From Candidatus Hydrogenedentota bacterium (GTDB lineage: Bacteria; Hydrogenedentota; Hydrogenedentia; Hydrogenedentales; SLHB01): a stretch of 64,000 nucleotides of DNA. The DNA lies in the NCBI GenBank assembly GCA_020848835.1, contig JADLHJ010000033.1:1-64000 (forward strand), given 5' to 3'. Below, in pieces: positions 63,009 to 64,000 of this stretch. The notes beneath the pieces were generated by a model. The model worked only from the letters and a program-made list of their open reading frames with translations. It made no database searches and was not told the origin of the DNA. Every line of letters begins with the position of its first letter. Positions within the stretch are counted from its first letter, which is position 1. Position numbers and translations under genes: made by a program.

Positions 63009-63101
63009 TTGGCAGACCCACCGTGAGGTGGACTGACCCGCCAACCGTTTGTTAGACTATTTCGCTACATACGACTTGTAACGACAATCCCTGTTGTCCG
63101 C

Positions 63102-63192
63102 GGAGAGGTGGCCGAGTGGTTGAAGGCGGCGGCCTCGAAAGCCGTTGTACTCCATTGGGGTACCGCGAGTTCGAATCTCGCCCTCTCCGCCA
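63102..63192 (+). tRNA. tRNA-Ser (anticodon CGA)
   Basis: Acceptor GGAGAGG (63102-63108) pairs with CCTCTCC (63182-63188), discriminator G, and CCA is encoded (63190-63192). The anticodon stem GCGGC/GCCGT closes the loop CTCGAAA with anticodon CGA. A long variable arm and the TTCGAAT T-loop mark a class II serine tRNA reading UCG. A T-run follows directly. Confidence 0.97.
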
Positions 63193-64000
63193 TCTTTTTT
63201 CCCCCACGCTTCAATCGAAATACCGAGCGCGAGGGGAATTCTGCCCCGTCCTTGGTCACCTTTGAGGGAAGCGGTACGGCGGAATTGCGAGTTGGGGCGC
63301 CGCCCCGCTTCTTGGTCCTTCGGCAATCCAAAACCGGGAAGCATTCCCCTCGCCTTCGTGCTATCGAATCGCGGCGCAAGATCGCTTGTGGCGATGGGGG
63401 TCGATACGCCGCGCTCGGAGCACACCCGCGGAAGGGGAGGTCCGCGAAGATTGCTGGCTTCAACTCTGCGCCGTTCACTGCATTCCAGGCGTGCATCGAA
63501 ACGGCCTACCCAGCTTATACCACCGCGGTCGTCGAATTCCTAATTAAGATTTGTTCATCTCCGTCGCTCGGCGTATTCCTGGCGCTGGCTCGTTGCAGTC
63601 CTAATCATGGCCACGACCAAGTAGACAACCAGGGGCAGGATTCCCAAAGCCGGTGCAAGGTTTAGTGTCGCAGCGATGCCGGCTACGTCTTCCAGAAACT
63701 CTGAAGACGTCCAAAGGCGGAACTACTAACCTGCGCGACGATTGTGGTTGCGATTCGCGGAACATCTCTCAATACCTTACCCAGAGTATTGCACTCTCCT
63801 GGTCAGACAGGTCTTGGGAAACAAGTGTAAGTCACTTGACGTGCATGTAACGGTGTGCGAGTGACAAAGAGTTTTGCTGCCGCGAATTAAGCCGTAATTG
63901 GATGGCAAGCCGCGATGAATAAGCAGAATTGCTGCGCGAAACGACCCCTGTTTTGTTGACTGTGTGAGCACAGATCAAATAATACGCGCAATTCCAGAAG
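63193..64000. other. About 800 bases without a convincing gene
   Basis: After the tRNA there is no reading frame with a plausible start, Shine-Dalgarno and protein-like composition on either strand. Frames here are short or lie across the tRNA. The only protein-like trace is listed separately. The segment becomes AT-richer towards the right edge. Confidence 0.6.
63555..63795 (-). pseudogene. Possible decayed small membrane-protein gene
   Basis: On the minus strand one frame gives LAPALGILPLVVYLVVAM followed by IRTATSQRQEYAERRR and a stop. An upstream overlapping frame gives VLRDVPRIATTIVAQVSSS. Joined by one frameshift near 63700 they would make a helix-rich membrane protein of about 75 residues. 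No start codon or ribosome site supports either piece. Confidence 0.22.

Noticed and set aside
63057..63496. Two minus-strand reading frames of about 120-140 codons across the tRNA gene
   Set aside because: They are antisense translations of tRNA-Ser (the familiar EIRTRG-type false protein); no ribosome site and no homology beyond the tRNA.

Overview
The window reads as chromosomal DNA from a GC-rich, Gram-negative, non-proteobacterial environmental bacterium of the Planctomycetota / PVC / Hydrogenedentota type. The exact phylum cannot be fixed from this sequence alone. The evidence is three very large secreted proteins of the planctomycete-type architecture (beta-propeller, HEAT repeats, C-terminal CxxCH cytochrome), three Tat-exported Gfo/Idh/MocA oxidoreductases, a Cys-type sulfatase with its own formylglycine-generating enzyme, two ECF sigma factors fused through a membrane helix to large beta-sandwich regions, an outer-membrane porin and a Pal-like protein. 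Intergenic spaces carry several families of short palindromic or dispersed repeats.

Layout. 0-3 kb: tandem Na+/Ca2+-exchanger-type antiporters (the first cut by the window edge) and an MFS transporter. 3-9 kb: a leftward group with a secreted glycosidase-like protein, a secreted HEAT protein and a Tat Gfo/Idh enzyme, divergent from a membrane-linked ECF sigma factor (9.0-11.2 kb). 11.3-16.3 kb: a large hairpin repeat, a GNAT, then the leftward unit FGE - sulfatase - OprB-like porin behind a good sigma70-type promoter. 16.5-28.4 kb: rightward genes for secreted redox and sugar-modification proteins (a 3-keto-disaccharide-hydrolase/propeller/HEAT/cytochrome fusion, a DMFase-like Tat protein, a second propeller/HEAT/cytochrome protein, a Gfo/Idh enzyme and a short HEAT protein). 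28.6-35.3 kb: alpha/beta hydrolase, Fe-type alcohol dehydrogenase, UbiA-type prenyltransferase, GlgC, a TauE/SafE permease and an acyltransferase. 35.4-39.6 kb: succinate dehydrogenase/fumarate reductase genes sdhC-sdhA-sdhB, split between A and B by a foreign-looking gene fragment lying between 8-bp direct repeats. 39.8-44.1 kb: a third propeller/HEAT/cytochrome protein and a third Gfo/Idh enzyme. 44.2-49.8 kb: ROK protein, GNAT, PIG-L deacetylase and a BtuF-BtuD-BtuC-type ABC importer. 49.8-53.2 kb: a second ECF-sigma/beta-sandwich fusion, interrupted by an in-frame TAG. 53.3-61.2 kb: QueF, a two-domain fatty-acyl-reductase-like SDR, a HExxH protein, a zinc-ribbon protein, an ABC-F ATPase, a SUMF1-domain protein and a Cys-rich Pal/OmpA protein. 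61.4-64 kb: a GT-C-like membrane protein, tRNA-Ser(CGA) and about 800 bases with no convincing gene.

How the parts may work together. The secreted inventory suggests a saprophyte that attacks sulfated or otherwise modified glycans outside the cytoplasm. FGE activates the sulfatase and the OprB porin admits sugars. The Tat-exported Gfo/Idh enzymes, the 3-keto-disaccharide hydrolase domain and the heme-bearing propeller proteins could form a periplasmic oxidise-then-cleave route; this is inference. The two sigma fusions look like one-piece envelope sensors in which the sigma factor itself is membrane-bound. Main points for follow-up: the in-frame amber codon in one sigma fusion, the insertion inside the sdh operon, a secretion leader apparently encoded by a dispersed repeat, the Gfo/Idh-HEAT gene pairing, and the Cys-rich Pal-like protein.
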